Source: Agrobacterium vitis (GTDB taxonomy: Bacteria > Pseudomonadota > Alphaproteobacteria > Rhizobiales > Rhizobiaceae). Taken from it: DNA of 64,000 nucleotides. The notes under the pieces were generated by a model. That model was not told the DNA's origin and made no database searches. It saw only the letters and a list, made by a program, of their open reading frames with translations. Each line of letters begins with the position of its first letter. Positions within the stretch are counted from its first letter, which is position 1. Positions 17,295 through 26,058 of the stretch are shown piece by piece. The stretch spans positions 1,798,001 to 1,862,000 of the forward strand of contig NZ_CP118259.1 in assembly GCF_013337045.2 (NCBI RefSeq). The letters are read 5' to 3'. A program made the translations under genes and the position numbers.

Positions 17295-17309
17295 TATTCA
17301 TTTTGAATA
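17295..17309. promoter_or_regulatory. Candidate ParD operator palindrome
   Basis: TATTCA TTT TGAATA, a perfect 6-base inverted repeat 18 bases before the ParD start. Type II antitoxins of this class usually bind such palindromes to repress their own operon. Position and symmetry are seen; the role is inferred. Confidence 0.4.
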
Positions 17310-17327
17310 CCGGATAGAGGTTTACCC

Positions 17328-17576
17328 ATGGCAACAACCAGCCTGACACTTGGCCCGCATTGGGAAGGCTTCATCAAGCAGCAGATAAACAGTGGCCGCT
17401 ATGCCTCTGCGAGCGAAGTGGTGCGCGACGCGCTCCGCGAGTTGGAGGAGCGGGAAGAAAAGCTGAAAATTTTGCGCCATCAGATCGACATGGGCTGGCA
17501 ACAAGCAGATCGTGGAGAATTTGCAGAGGATTGGTCGCTCAAATCACTCAATGAAAAACTCGACCGCGAACAATGA
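17328..17576 (+). CDS. parD: Type II antitoxin, ParD/CopG family
   Basis: 82 residues with the ParD pattern: N-terminal strand SLTLGPHWEGFIKQQI, then GRYASASEVVRDALRELEERE, a ribbon-helix-helix DNA-binding domain, and a charged C-terminal tail that would wrap the toxin. GAGG lies 8 bases before the ATG. It overlaps the downstream toxin gene by 4 bases (ATGA), the usual antitoxin-first arrangement. Confidence 0.88.
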   Translation: MATTSLTLGPHWEGFIKQQINSGRYASASEVVRDALRELEEREEKLKILRHQIDMGWQQADRGEFAEDWSLKSLNEKLDREQ

Positions 17577-17869
17577 GCGGCAAAAGCTATCGGGTCACTG
17601 AAATAGCACGTCTCGATGTCGAGGATCTCGGTCGTTACACCAACAAAACCTGGGGCAAGCGTCAGAGAAACGATTATCTGCGAGCCTTGTTTAGCAGGTT
17701 CGAGTTTCTCGCCGAATTTCCCTATTCGGGGCAAAAGCATGACAACATCAGGGAAGGCCTTTTCGGTTTTTCCGAGGGCGCGCACGTGATCTTTTACCGG
17801 ATCAATGCTGAGGGGATCGACATCCTCCGTGTCCTTCACCAGCGCATGAGCCTGGAAGAGCGACTGTAA
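17573..17869 (+). CDS. parE: Type II toxin, ParE/RelE superfamily
   Basis: 98 residues. YRVTEIARLDVEDLGRYT, a central YLRALFSRFEFLAEFPYSG and the end HVIFYRINAEGIDILRVLHQRM match ParE toxins, which in characterised cases poison DNA gyrase. All parts of the fold seem present, so the toxin is probably intact. It lies between the TSUP gene and the end of the cobO operon, and is the only toxin-antitoxin pair complete in the window. Confidence 0.88.
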   Translation: MSGKSYRVTEIARLDVEDLGRYTNKTWGKRQRNDYLRALFSRFEFLAEFPYSGQKHDNIREGLFGFSEGAHVIFYRINAEGIDILRVLHQRMSLEERL

Positions 17870-17920
17870 CAGCCCCGATCAAATAACAGCGCGCGCGCCA
17901 GAATACTCAGTTCTGGGCCA

Positions 17921-18565
17921 TCAGAACTCCACACCCAACTGAGCCTTGATGCCGGAACGGAACGGGTGTTTGACCAGTTCCATTTCCGTCACCAGATCGG
18001 CAATCTCGATCAGCTCATCCTTGGCATTGCGGCCTGTCAGCACCACATGGGTCATGGGCGGCTTTTCTTCCGACAGGAAAGCGACGACTTCGCTGAGATC
18101 GATATAGTCGTAGCGGATAGCGATATTGATTTCATCGAGCAGCACCATGCTGTTGGCGGGATCGCGGATCAGTTCCTTGGCCTTGTCCCAGGCGGCTCTG
18201 GCCATGGCCATGTCGCGTGCCTTGTCCTGGGTTTCCCAGGTAAAGCCCTCGCCCATGGTGTGGAAGGCGCAGAGGTCGGAAAAATGCCGCAGGATCAGGT
18301 CGCGCTCTCCAGTTGACATCGCGCCCTTGATGAATTGCACGACCGCGCATTTCTTGTCATGGGCAATATGGCGGAAGATCATCCCGAAGGCTGCCGAGGA
18401 CTTTCCCTTGCCCTTGCCGGTATGGACGATGACCAGGCCCTTTTCGCCGGTCTTGGTCGCCATGATCTTGTCGCGCGCAGCCTTTTTCTTCGCCATTTTC
18501 TCGGCGTGGCGGGCAAGATCGTCCGATGCTGCTGCAACGGCTCCGCTATCGACGGTTTCGGTCAT
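17921..18565 (-). CDS. cobO: Cob(I)yrinic acid a,c-diamide adenosyltransferase CobO
   Basis: 214 residues of the BtuR/CobA/CobO family: P-loop HTGKGKGKSSAAFG near residue 50, CAVVQFIKGAMSTGE, VLLDEINIAIRYDYI and VVLTGRNAKDELIEIADLV. It transfers adenosyl from ATP to the reduced cobalt after CobNST insertion. It overlaps the cobN stop by 4 bases (ATGA) and is last in the riboswitch-led operon. Confidence 0.95.
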   Translation of the reverse strand: MTETVDSGAVAAASDDLARHAEKMAKKKAARDKIMATKTGEKGLVIVHTGKGKGKSSAAFGMIFRHIAHDKKCAVVQFIKGAMSTGERDLILRHFSDLCAFHTMGEGFTWETQDKARDMAMARAAWDKAKELIRDPANSMVLLDEINIAIRYDYIDLSEVVAFLSEEKPPMTHVVLTGRNAKDELIEIADLVTEMELVKHPFRSGIKAQLGVEF

Positions 18566-21500
18566 AGGGCATTCTCCAATTGGATCGTCTGTAAAATCTG
18601 GGCGTCAGAAATCTGGGACAAATGATATCTCGCCGAATTGCTGCGCGGCGTCCAGAGGCCACGCTCGATGGCTTCCAACAACCGCTGCGACATGTCCTTC
18701 AGCGCTGCCGGGTTTTTATCAGTCATGAAAGCCCGCACCCGGTCATCGCCGATAAAAGCCCGGTAAACGGCTTCGAAATGCGGCTGGCGCACGGCACCGG
18801 TGGTGGCGGCAAAGGCGAACAGATAATCCACCGTCGCGGCAATTTCAAACGCGCCCTTATAGCCATGCCGCATCACGCCTTCGATCCATTTCGGATTGAC
18901 GACACGAGCGCGCACCACCCGGCCAATCTCTTCCTCCAGTGTGCGGATGACAGGCTTTTCCGGTCGGGAATGGTCGTTGTGATAGACGGTTGGCCTGCGA
19001 CCCGAGAGCTGCTCGACCGCCGCCGTCATGCCGCCCTCGAACTGATAGTAATCGTCGCTATCCAGCAAATCATGCTCGCGATTGTCCTGGTTCTGCACCA
19101 CCGCCTGCACGCCCTGCAAACGCTCTTCGAACAGACCGCGCTCAGCCTTGCCTTCTTCGCCCGCGCCGTAAGCGTAAGCGCCCCAGACCAGATAGGCCTC
19201 GGCCAGATCGGCCCGGCGCTCCCAGCCCTTTTCATCGATCAAGGCTTGCAGGCCCGCTCCGTAAGCGCCGGGTTTCGAGCCGAACACCCGGTAGCCCGCC
19301 CGGCGACTGGCGGTCTTTTCGTCCAGCCCCTGTTGCTGGAACAAGACTGTTTCAGCCTTGATACGCGCTGCAATCGGGTTATCCGCCGCATCCTCATCCA
19401 AAGCGCCAACTGCCCGCACCGCCTTGTCGAACAGGGCGATCTGCTCAGGAAAAGCATCACGGAAAAACCCTGAGATCCGCAGCGTCACATCAACACGCGG
19501 GCGACCTAAAATCGCCTGGGGAATGATCTCATAGCCCGTCACCCGGCGCGAGGCGTTGTCCCAAAGCGGCTTGACGCCGATCAGCGCCAGCGCCTGGGCA
19601 ATATCATCGCCGCCCGTGCGCATATTGCTGGTCCCCCACGCAGTGATACCGAAGGACACTGGCCATTCGCCATGATCCTGCACATAGCGGGCAACCAGCA
19701 GTTCGGCGGATTTTTGGCCAAGTTGGTAAGCGGCGGGTGTCGGCACGGCGCGGCTATCGACGGAGTAGAAGTTACGGCCGGTCGGTAGCACATCCGGCCG
19801 CCCGCGCGTCGGCGCACCGGATGGGCCGGGAGCGACGAACCGACCGGATAGTCCTTTGAGCAGTCCGGCAATTTCGGCTGGGCCGGATTTGATCACGCTC
19901 GGCTTCAGCCGGGCTTCAACCTCATCCAGAACAGCGCTTGTGTTTTGCCAGTCTTCGGGACAGGCAAGCCTGCCTGACACCATGTCTGCTGCTAGCAATT
20001 CGATCCGCTCGACCGTATCGCCCTTGGTGCGCCAGGGGGCTAGTGTGACGTTTCTCAGAAGGTCGGGTTGCGGCCCGTCCCAGATATCGGAAAACACACA
20101 GTCCAGAGGGTCGAAATCGGCCCATCCGCCAAGCGCATCCGCAGCAATCGCCCGGTGCAGACTGGCATCGCCGCCTTGGCCCCCTTGGCTCTGCCCTTGT
20201 CCACGCGGCACCCGCGCCAAGGCCACAACCAGATCGGTCAGCAACCGGCCTTCCGGTGCCTGCCCGAAAATATGCAGGCCATCGCGAATCTGCATTTCCT
20301 TGAGGTCGCAGAGATAGGCGTCGAGCTTGGTCAGCTTGACCTCCTCCGCCTCGCCCCCGGCAATGCCTGCATCCTCATCCAGACCAATATCGGCGACCAG
20401 ATCGAGGATCTGGGTTTTCAACAGGGTAACCCGGCGCGGATCACCGCCCATCGCCTGGTAATATTCATCGACCAGCGCTTCCAGATCCTTCAGCGGACCG
20501 TAGCTTTCCGCCCTGGTCAGCGGCGGCGTAAGATGGTCGATAATGACAGCGCTGGTCCGGCGCTTGGCCTGCGTGCCTTCGCCGGGATCGTTTACGATAA
20601 AGGGATAGAGATGCGGCACCGGACCCAGCACCGCTTCGGGATAACAGCTCTCACTCAGCGCCAGCGCCTTGCCCGGCAACCATTCCAGATTGCCGTGCTT
20701 GCCCATATGGATGATCGCGTGAACGCCAAATGTCTGGCGCAAAAATGCGTAGAAGGCGAAATAGCCATGCGGCGGTACCAGATCCGGCGAATGATAACTG
20801 TCCTTCGGATCGATATTATAGCCGCGCGCTGGCTGGATGCCGACCATCACCTTGCCGAACCGCAGCAGCGGCAGCGCGAAACCGTCGCCAGCGAAAAACG
20901 GATCGGCCTGCGGTTCTCCCCATCTGTCGCCAACCTCCTGCCTGATTTTGTCAGGCAGCCTCGCGAAAAACCGCTGGTAATCGGCAAGCGGCAAGGTTTC
21001 GCGGATCACCCTGCCCTTTACCGCCGCATTGGTGACACCGGCCATCAGTGTCGCCATCAGCGCATCAGAGCTGGCAGGCAGGATGCCGCTGTCATAGCCG
21101 TCGGCCTTCAGGGCCTTCAACACTTCAAGACTGGCAGCAGGCGTATCCAGCCCGACGCCATTGCCCAGCCGTCCATCCCGGTTGGGATAATTGGCCATGA
21201 TCAGGGCGACCTGCCGTTCAGGCGAAGGTGTATGCCTCAGCCGCGCCCAATTGGCGGCCAGACTGGCGACGAAGGCCATGCGGCCCGGGTCCGGGGCATG
21301 GCTGACCAGGGTGGTTTCCACCCGCGCATCATAGCGGGCAGCGGATTTGAACGAGACAGCGCGGGTCAGCACCCGCCCATCCACCTCCGGCAGGGCAACA
21401 TTCATGGCAAGATCGCGGGCACTCAGCCCTTGCATCGATGCGTCCCAGACGGAACGTGGCGACGAGGAAAACAGCGCCTGCAACACCACCGCGCCCTGCT

Positions 21501-22344
21501 CGTCCAGCACGGTCGAGGGTGCGTCGGCGCCCGGAACAGAAACGGCAAAGCCTGTCGTGTTGACCACCACATCTGGAGCGGCCTGGTTAAAAATCATCCG
21601 CAGCGTCTCAACGCAAACGGCATCCTTCAGACTGGCGACAAACACCGGCAAGGCCCGCAACCCCTGTGCTTGCAGCGCCTCAATCATCGCCTCAACCGGC
21701 GCGGTCTCGCCGCTCTGGACAAGGGCGCGGTAAAAGCAGAGGGCGACAATTGGCCCATCACCTGCAAGCACCTGCCATGCCTGAACGTCAATCGTCCCTC
21801 GCCCCGGCCACCAGAGCCCGGCCTTCAACAACGGCAAGGCCTCTTGCGGTTTTGGTGCATTGGTCAGCAGCGCTTGCGCATAGGACACGAAATGGCTGGC
21901 ATTGCTATCGCCGCCCTCAATCAGATAGGCCCAAAGCGCCGATAGATCCGGGGCATCCAGGTTTGAAAAAGCCTCCAGCCCGGCATCCGGCTTGTCGTCG
22001 CCGGGCAAAACGGCAATTTTGATCCCATGACGGTGGGCGCAGGCGTGCAGCGCTTCCAGCGCATAATGAAAATAGCTGGCCCCACCCAGCGCCCTGACAA
22101 TGATCAGTTTTGCATGGCGGGCGGTGCGCTCGATATAGGTATCGACCGACATCGGATGTTTCAGCGCCATCAGGCTGGCCAGCCGCCATGTCGCGGTCTC
22201 GGCTTGCCGCGTCAGCGCCGCCGCGATGGCGGACAGCTCGGTATCGGCGGCAGACAGAAACAGGATATCCCCCGGCGTCTGGCCGAGGTCTATCGCATCA
22301 TCCCCGTCGCTGATCGAGCCTTGCTGGGCAAGCAAAAGATGCAT
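18562..22344 (-). CDS. cobN: Aerobic cobaltochelatase large subunit CobN
   Basis: 1260 residues, full length for CobN. Key region HMGKHGNLEWLPGKALALS around residues 545-560, also NYPNRDGRLGNGVGLDTPAS, RNFYSVDSRAVPTPAAY and TAWGTSNMRTGGDDIAQALALIG. CobN binds hydrogenobyrinic acid a,c-diamide and with CobS and CobT (not in this window) inserts cobalt late, using ATP. A full-length CobN in the same region as CbiX means the genome codes for both late and early cobalt insertion chelatases, or uses CbiX for something else. It starts 3 bases after cobW. Confidence 0.96.
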   Translation of the reverse strand: MHLLLAQQGSISDGDDAIDLGQTPGDILFLSAADTELSAIAAALTRQAETATWRLASLMALKHPMSVDTYIERTARHAKLIIVRALGGASYFHYALEALHACAHRHGIKIAVLPGDDKPDAGLEAFSNLDAPDLSALWAYLIEGGDSNASHFVSYAQALLTNAPKPQEALPLLKAGLWWPGRGTIDVQAWQVLAGDGPIVALCFYRALVQSGETAPVEAMIEALQAQGLRALPVFVASLKDAVCVETLRMIFNQAAPDVVVNTTGFAVSVPGADAPSTVLDEQGAVVLQALFSSSPRSVWDASMQGLSARDLAMNVALPEVDGRVLTRAVSFKSAARYDARVETTLVSHAPDPGRMAFVASLAANWARLRHTPSPERQVALIMANYPNRDGRLGNGVGLDTPAASLEVLKALKADGYDSGILPASSDALMATLMAGVTNAAVKGRVIRETLPLADYQRFFARLPDKIRQEVGDRWGEPQADPFFAGDGFALPLLRFGKVMVGIQPARGYNIDPKDSYHSPDLVPPHGYFAFYAFLRQTFGVHAIIHMGKHGNLEWLPGKALALSESCYPEAVLGPVPHLYPFIVNDPGEGTQAKRRTSAVIIDHLTPPLTRAESYGPLKDLEALVDEYYQAMGGDPRRVTLLKTQILDLVADIGLDEDAGIAGGEAEEVKLTKLDAYLCDLKEMQIRDGLHIFGQAPEGRLLTDLVVALARVPRGQGQSQGGQGGDASLHRAIAADALGGWADFDPLDCVFSDIWDGPQPDLLRNVTLAPWRTKGDTVERIELLAADMVSGRLACPEDWQNTSAVLDEVEARLKPSVIKSGPAEIAGLLKGLSGRFVAPGPSGAPTRGRPDVLPTGRNFYSVDSRAVPTPAAYQLGQKSAELLVARYVQDHGEWPVSFGITAWGTSNMRTGGDDIAQALALIGVKPLWDNASRRVTGYEIIPQAILGRPRVDVTLRISGFFRDAFPEQIALFDKAVRAVGALDEDAADNPIAARIKAETVLFQQQGLDEKTASRRAGYRVFGSKPGAYGAGLQALIDEKGWERRADLAEAYLVWGAYAYGAGEEGKAERGLFEERLQGVQAVVQNQDNREHDLLDSDDYYQFEGGMTAAVEQLSGRRPTVYHNDHSRPEKPVIRTLEEEIGRVVRARVVNPKWIEGVMRHGYKGAFEIAATVDYLFAFAATTGAVRQPHFEAVYRAFIGDDRVRAFMTDKNPAALKDMSQRLLEAIERGLWTPRSNSARYHLSQISDAQILQTIQLENAL

Positions 22345-22347
22345 GGC

Positions 22348-23421
22348 TTACGCTGCCGCCCGGATGGCATCGGCAATCGCCGATTGGTCGAGATCATGCA
22401 GGCCGATCACCACTAGCCGCGTCGCCCGCTGCTCACCCGACGCCCAGGGGCGGTCGTAATATTGATCGATACGGTTACCGACGGCCTGCACCACCAGCCG
22501 CATCGGCTTGCCGGGCACATCAACGAAGCCTTTCAGCCGCAGCACGTCATGTGCTTCGATCACGGTCTTCAAACCATCGACAAAACGGTCCGGTTCGCGC
22601 ACCTGCGGCAGATCGACAACGAAACTGTCGAATTCGTCGTGGTCGTGATGATGGTCATGCGCCTCGCCGCTGGCATGCAGCGCCTCATGCTCCAGCTCGT
22701 GATGGGACTTGCGATTGTCGATATCGGCTTCCGAACCAGCTCCAATGCCAAGCAGCACCATAACCGGCACATCGCCATTCTTCGCCTCGATCAGGGTCGG
22801 CTTGCGGCTCATCCGGGCGGTCACATCGGTTCGCACTTTGGCGAGGCCATCGGCATCGAGCAGATCGGTCTTGTTGAGAACGATCAGGTCGGCGCAGGTC
22901 AGCTGATCCTCGAACAGCTCCTCGATTGGGCTTTCGTGATCGAGACTGTCATCGGCGGCGCGCTGGGCATCGATCCGGTCGTGGTCATCGGCAAACCGGC
23001 CAGCGGCGACAGCGGCGCTATCGACCACCGTCACAACACCATCAACGGTAACGCGGGTGCGGATGTCAGGCCAGTTGAAGGCGGCCACCAGGGGCTGCGG
23101 CAGAGCAAGGCCGGAGGTTTCGATGACGATATGGTCGGGCAAGACATCCCGTGCCAGCAGCTTTTGCATGGTCGGCACGAAATCATCGGCAACGGTGCAG
23201 CAGATGCAGCCATTGGTCAGTTCGATAATGTCGTCCTCGGTGCAGGTCTCGGCGCCGCAGCCTTTCAGCACTTCGCCATCGACCCCCAGATCGCCGAACT
23301 CGTTGATAACAAGCGCGATTTTCTTGCCACCCGCATTCATCAGCATATTGCGGATGATCGTTGTCTTGCCCGCACCGAGAAAACCGGTGATAACCGTGAC
23401 GGGAATTTTCTTTTGCAACAT
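22348..23421 (-). CDS. cobW: CobW family G3E GTPase, metal chaperone
   Basis: 357 residues. P-loop TGFLGAGKTT (residues 12-21), the metal-binding GCICCT (about 71-76), VIETSGLALPQPL, NKTDLLD, and a His-rich insert (EAHDHHHDHDEF) before the C-terminal CobW_C domain (GFVDVPGKPMRLVVQAVG). CobW is thought to deliver cobalt to the chelatase. It sits between cobP and cobN, each separated by only 3 bases, which supports that role. Confidence 0.95.
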   Translation of the reverse strand: MLQKKIPVTVITGFLGAGKTTIIRNMLMNAGGKKIALVINEFGDLGVDGEVLKGCGAETCTEDDIIELTNGCICCTVADDFVPTMQKLLARDVLPDHIVIETSGLALPQPLVAAFNWPDIRTRVTVDGVVTVVDSAAVAAGRFADDHDRIDAQRAADDSLDHESPIEELFEDQLTCADLIVLNKTDLLDADGLAKVRTDVTARMSRKPTLIEAKNGDVPVMVLLGIGAGSEADIDNRKSHHELEHEALHASGEAHDHHHDHDEFDSFVVDLPQVREPDRFVDGLKTVIEAHDVLRLKGFVDVPGKPMRLVVQAVGNRIDQYYDRPWASGEQRATRLVVIGLHDLDQSAIADAIRAAA

Positions 23422-23424
23422 TGT

Positions 23425-23952
23425 TCAGCCTTTCATTTTCAGGGGCAGGCCAGCCGCGACGAAGTAAACCTCGTCAGCACTTGCCGCGATCAATTGATGA
23501 AGCCGCCCGGCATGGTCGCGGAAATGGCGCGCCATGCGGTTTTCCGGCACAATGCCAAGGCCGACTTCATTGGAAACAAGCACGATGGAGGCGGAAAGGC
23601 GCGGCAGCAGATCCGCAAGGGCCGCCGCCTCAGCAGCCATGTCGCGCCCCTCCTCCATCATCAGATTGGTCACCCAGAGGGTCAGGCAATCGACCAGCAC
23701 CACCCGGCCTGACGCATCGATCTGCCTAAGCGTGTCCACCAGCGCCAGCGGCTCCTCATGCGTCACCCAGAGCGGGCCGCGATCCTGCTGGTGCTGGTCG
23801 ATGCGGTCGCGCATTTCCTCGTCCCAGGCCCGTCCGGTCGCCAGATAATGACGCTCCAGGCCGGTCTCTGCACAAAGCTGTTCGGCAAAACGCGACTTGC
23901 CGGACCGCGCGCCTCCGAGAACGAAGACACGTTTCGAAATTGTCTCTGCCAT
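23425..23952 (-). CDS. cobP: Bifunctional adenosylcobinamide kinase / adenosylcobinamide-phosphate guanylyltransferase CobP
   Basis: 175 residues. P-loop [16 protein letters not shown] near residue 10, [29 protein letters not shown] and [17 protein letters not shown] match CobP/CobU, which phosphorylates adenosylcobinamide and then adds GMP to make AdoCbi-GDP. The frame is open upstream to 24210, but that stretch overlaps the preceding gene; the ATG at 23952, 4 bases after that gene's stop, fits the family length. Confidence 0.95.
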   Translation of the reverse strand: MAETISKRVFVLGGARSGKSRFAEQLCAETGLERHYLATGRAWDEEMRDRIDQHQQDRGPLWVTHEEPLALVDTLRQIDASGRVVLVDCLTLWVTNLMMEEGRDMAAEAAALADLLPRLSASIVLVSNEVGLGIVPENRMARHFRDHAGRLHQLIAASADEVYFVAAGLPLKMKG

Positions 23953-23956
23953 GGCG

Positions 23957-24259
23957 TCAGTTTCCACCCGTAGGCGGCGTATAGAGCCCGCTGGAACGCG
24001 GCACAAAGCCCGGCCATGCCGATGGGGCAGCATCGGCAGCGGATGGCGCAGAAGACCGCACATCCGGCCTTGGCTGCGACAGCGCCCCGCCAAAGGTGGA
24101 ATTGGAACCCGGTGGCACCTGGAATTGCTGTTGAGCAGGCCGCTCAGAAGGGCCAGAAGGCGCACGACGAGAAAAGGGCAGCAGCGCAAAAACCAGCGCC
24201 GCCAGCACAAGCAGCGCTAAGGCTGCACCTATGCTGCGTGATGACACGAGCGTCATCAT
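23957..24259 (-). CDS. Small proline-rich membrane protein led by the cobalamin riboswitch
   Basis: 100 residues, no family recognised. One membrane segment (about residues 9-28, [21 protein letters not shown]) is followed by a basic stop-transfer patch and a Pro/Ser/Ala-rich, probably unstructured tail ([18 protein letters not shown]). GGAGG lies 8 bases before the ATG at 24259. It is the first gene after the B12 riboswitch, 4 bases ahead of cobP, so it should be made only when cobalamin is low. A role in corrinoid or cobalt handling at the membrane is inference from position only. Confidence 0.75.
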   Translation of the reverse strand: MMTLVSSRSIGAALALLVLAALVFALLPFSRRAPSGPSERPAQQQFQVPPGSNSTFGGALSQPRPDVRSSAPSAADAAPSAWPGFVPRSSGLYTPPTGGN

Positions 24260-24412
24260 GACCTGCCTCCATTGGGCGCAGGCGGCGTAATACAAAACGG
24301 CCAAATGACCGTGAAGCGGAGCCTGAAAGGCCCGCGATCAATCTGTTTCGCCACGACAACCTCCGTGCTGGCGTCGGGGATCTCTCCCCCAATTGGGCTT
24401 AAAGCCCGTCAC

Positions 24413-24770
24413 GGACGGCAGGTCTCCTGGCTCACAGCGTCAAACCGGTACCATCACGGCACTCGTTCGCAGATTTTCCTCACCTTCCCGGAGTCCACGG
24501 CAAAAGCGAAAAGGCGGACGATTCGTAGATAAAGAGGCGTCCAACCCCGGCAGATCGCTTTGCCACTCCAGTGGCTTTTCCGGCCTATCCGCTCACCGCA
24601 CCGGCCACACCACGCGGCCCGCCATGCAAGGATCTTCAAAACCGGATGGAAAACCCTCGCTGTTCTACAGTCGCGGGGTCGGCTGCGTTTGGCATGCCCT
24701 GTCTGGGTCCACGCCTTCGCATTCCCTTTTGCTTTCCAGCCTCAATCTCTTCAGGCCGAAAACCGTCCGC
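24413..24770 (-). promoter_or_regulatory. Cobalamin riboswitch
   Basis: On the minus strand the B12 box GAGCCAGGAGACCTGCCG lies at about 24417-24434. Upstream are the other conserved blocks in order: AAAGGGAATGCGAAGG (about 24719-24735), CCGACCCCGCGACTGT (about 24668-24683), GCCACTGGAGTGGC (about 24561-24575) and GGGAAGGTGAGGAAAATCTG (about 24471-24490). This is the standard AdoCbl riboswitch layout. It leads the small membrane gene, cobP, cobW, cobN and cobO. No poly-T terminator follows, and the first ribosome-binding site is about 145 bases downstream, so the mode of control is unclear. Exact ends are estimates. Confidence 0.95.
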
Positions 24771-24846
24771 CTCTAGGGTTAGCAGAATGACGTTTGAAGT
24801 CAATCTGCAAGCCATGAGCCATCGCTCTCTCGTGTCTTGGTACCCG

Positions 24847-25305
24847 CTATAGTTTTGGTGCCGTGAGCGAAAACAGCGAGCGTATCCGTGCTGAAATTTC
24901 TTCTGCCAGGCTTTCAGGGCCGAGCGTCGGGTCATTGGTAATGGTCAGCACCTTGAACGCGCCTTGGGCGACCACATCACCAGTCTCGACCGAGGCGGCA
25001 CTGATTTTTACTTCGGCTTCGTTATGCCGCTTGTCCAGCCCAAGCCCGCTTTCCATCGTCTCAACCCTGACCGTCAGAATCACCCGCGGCAGAGCCTCGC
25101 TGCGCACCGTGGCAGCAACGGCAGAAGACAGTCGCCGCTCCACTCCCTGAACCAGGGCCAGCGGCACTTTTGGACCCGCCAGCACGGTGACTGCGCGAAT
25201 ATCATAGTAAAACTTCTTCGGCGCTGATGGAAACAGCCCGGCCATGCACCCGGCAAGCGCCATGCAGATCGATAGAAAGGCAAAAACGCGCAAATACCGT
25301 AGCAA
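24847..25305 (-). CDS. Putative lipoprotein, unknown function
   Basis: 152 residues. Signal peptide of the lipoprotein type ending in MALAGC (Cys about residue 20), then KKFYYDIRAVTVLAGP, VILTVRVETMESGLG and a C-terminal EEISARIRSLFS. I do not recognise a named family. I chose the TTG at 25305 because CGGAG lies 7 bases before it; the frame opens at a GTG at 25320 with no ribosome-binding site. It reads in the same direction as, and about 80 bases upstream of, the riboswitch, with no apparent link. Confidence 0.75.
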   Translation of the reverse strand: MLRYLRVFAFLSICMALAGCMAGLFPSAPKKFYYDIRAVTVLAGPKVPLALVQGVERRLSSAVAATVRSEALPRVILTVRVETMESGLGLDKRHNEAEVKISAASVETGDVVAQGAFKVLTITNDPTLGPESLAEEISARIRSLFSLTAPKL

Positions 25306-25761
25306 GGTCAAACTCCGCACAAAGATATGGCACGGACCATCAAAGCCAGAGCTTGCCGCAAGCTTACGCTATAAGTCCGCAACGGAGATAGGCGTGATGA
25401 AGGCGGTTTGACGAATTATACCGCCTTTTGCTAGTCACAAAGCAGGGAATGTTGCGCAAAATGAAATATGCGCTGGATTCTTCTTAAACAAACCCATTAT
25501 GGGACCGTTTTGTGCCTGAAGATCGGCAATTCCACACCCTCTCACCAGTGAGAACTTCACCCGGAAAATGCCTGTTTTGAGCGCCCCAAGATCACGCTCA
25601 AATCTTAGCCGAAGCACAATAAATAGCCATGAATCTGCACAAACGCATAGCAGTCGCCCATTTATTGCACTGTCTCTAATGCCTTCCCCGATGTATAAGC
25701 ATGCCAACAGCTGAGGCGGGAGAGACCGCCGGATCAGCAAACAAGATCTCGAGGAAATGTC
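25306..25761. other. Intergenic region before the DUF1127 gene
   Basis: About 455 AT-rich bases. It holds a hairpin at 25400-25427 (AAGGCGGT / ACCGCCTT, then TTTG) that looks like a terminator on the plus strand but has no plus-strand gene before it. The tail of that hairpin (GAATTATACCGCC) resembles part of family D copy 1. The minus-strand open frame at 25435-25881 runs antisense through the DUF1127 gene and is not called. Confidence 0.45.
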
Positions 25762-25905
25762 ATGAACCCGATCCGCATTGCTAAAAACTGGATTAGCTAT
25801 CGCCGCACTCTGTCCGAACTGGGCGGCCTGTCGAACCAGACCCTGTCCGATATCGGCATCACCCGTTACGACATCCGTCACATTGCCAACCGTTCGTTCC
25901 GTTAA
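25762..25905 (+). CDS. DUF1127 small basic protein
   Basis: 47 residues, MNPIRIAKNWISYRRTLSEL at the N-terminus, then LSNQTLSDIGITRYDIRHI, the typical DUF1127 signature (R-rich, LxDIGI.R.DI). GAGGAA lies 4-9 bases before the ATG. Short DUF1127 proteins are abundant in Rhizobiaceae, and members in Agrobacterium have been linked to phosphate and carbon metabolism; the job of this copy cannot be read from sequence. Followed at once by a strong terminator. Confidence 0.92.
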   Translation: MNPIRIAKNWISYRRTLSELGGLSNQTLSDIGITRYDIRHIANRSFR

Positions 25906-25940
25906 TCGGATCCGGTTTTAAAATTTGAATTGAATGTTCG

Positions 25941-25964
25941 AACGGCGCTTTTGGCGCCGTTTTC
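25941..25964 (+). terminator. Rho-independent terminator after DUF1127
   Basis: AACGGCGC (25941-25948) pairs perfectly with GCGCCGTT (25954-25961) around a TTTTG loop, followed by TTCTATTTC. It ends the DUF1127 mRNA before trmFO. Confidence 0.85.
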
Positions 25965-26058
25965 TATTTCTAACTCTCCAAACCAAGCTTGCATCTCCAA
26001 AGTGCAATTTGCTCTGTTCAAGATTGGAAGCGGCGGCAAGGCGTGATAAGCAGCCGCC

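Noticed and set aside
20068..21945. 625-codon plus-strand open frame
   Set aside because: Antisense to cobN; low-complexity shadow composition.
25435..25881. 148-codon minus-strand frame
   Set aside because: It runs antisense through the DUF1127 gene and its upstream region and has no domain character.
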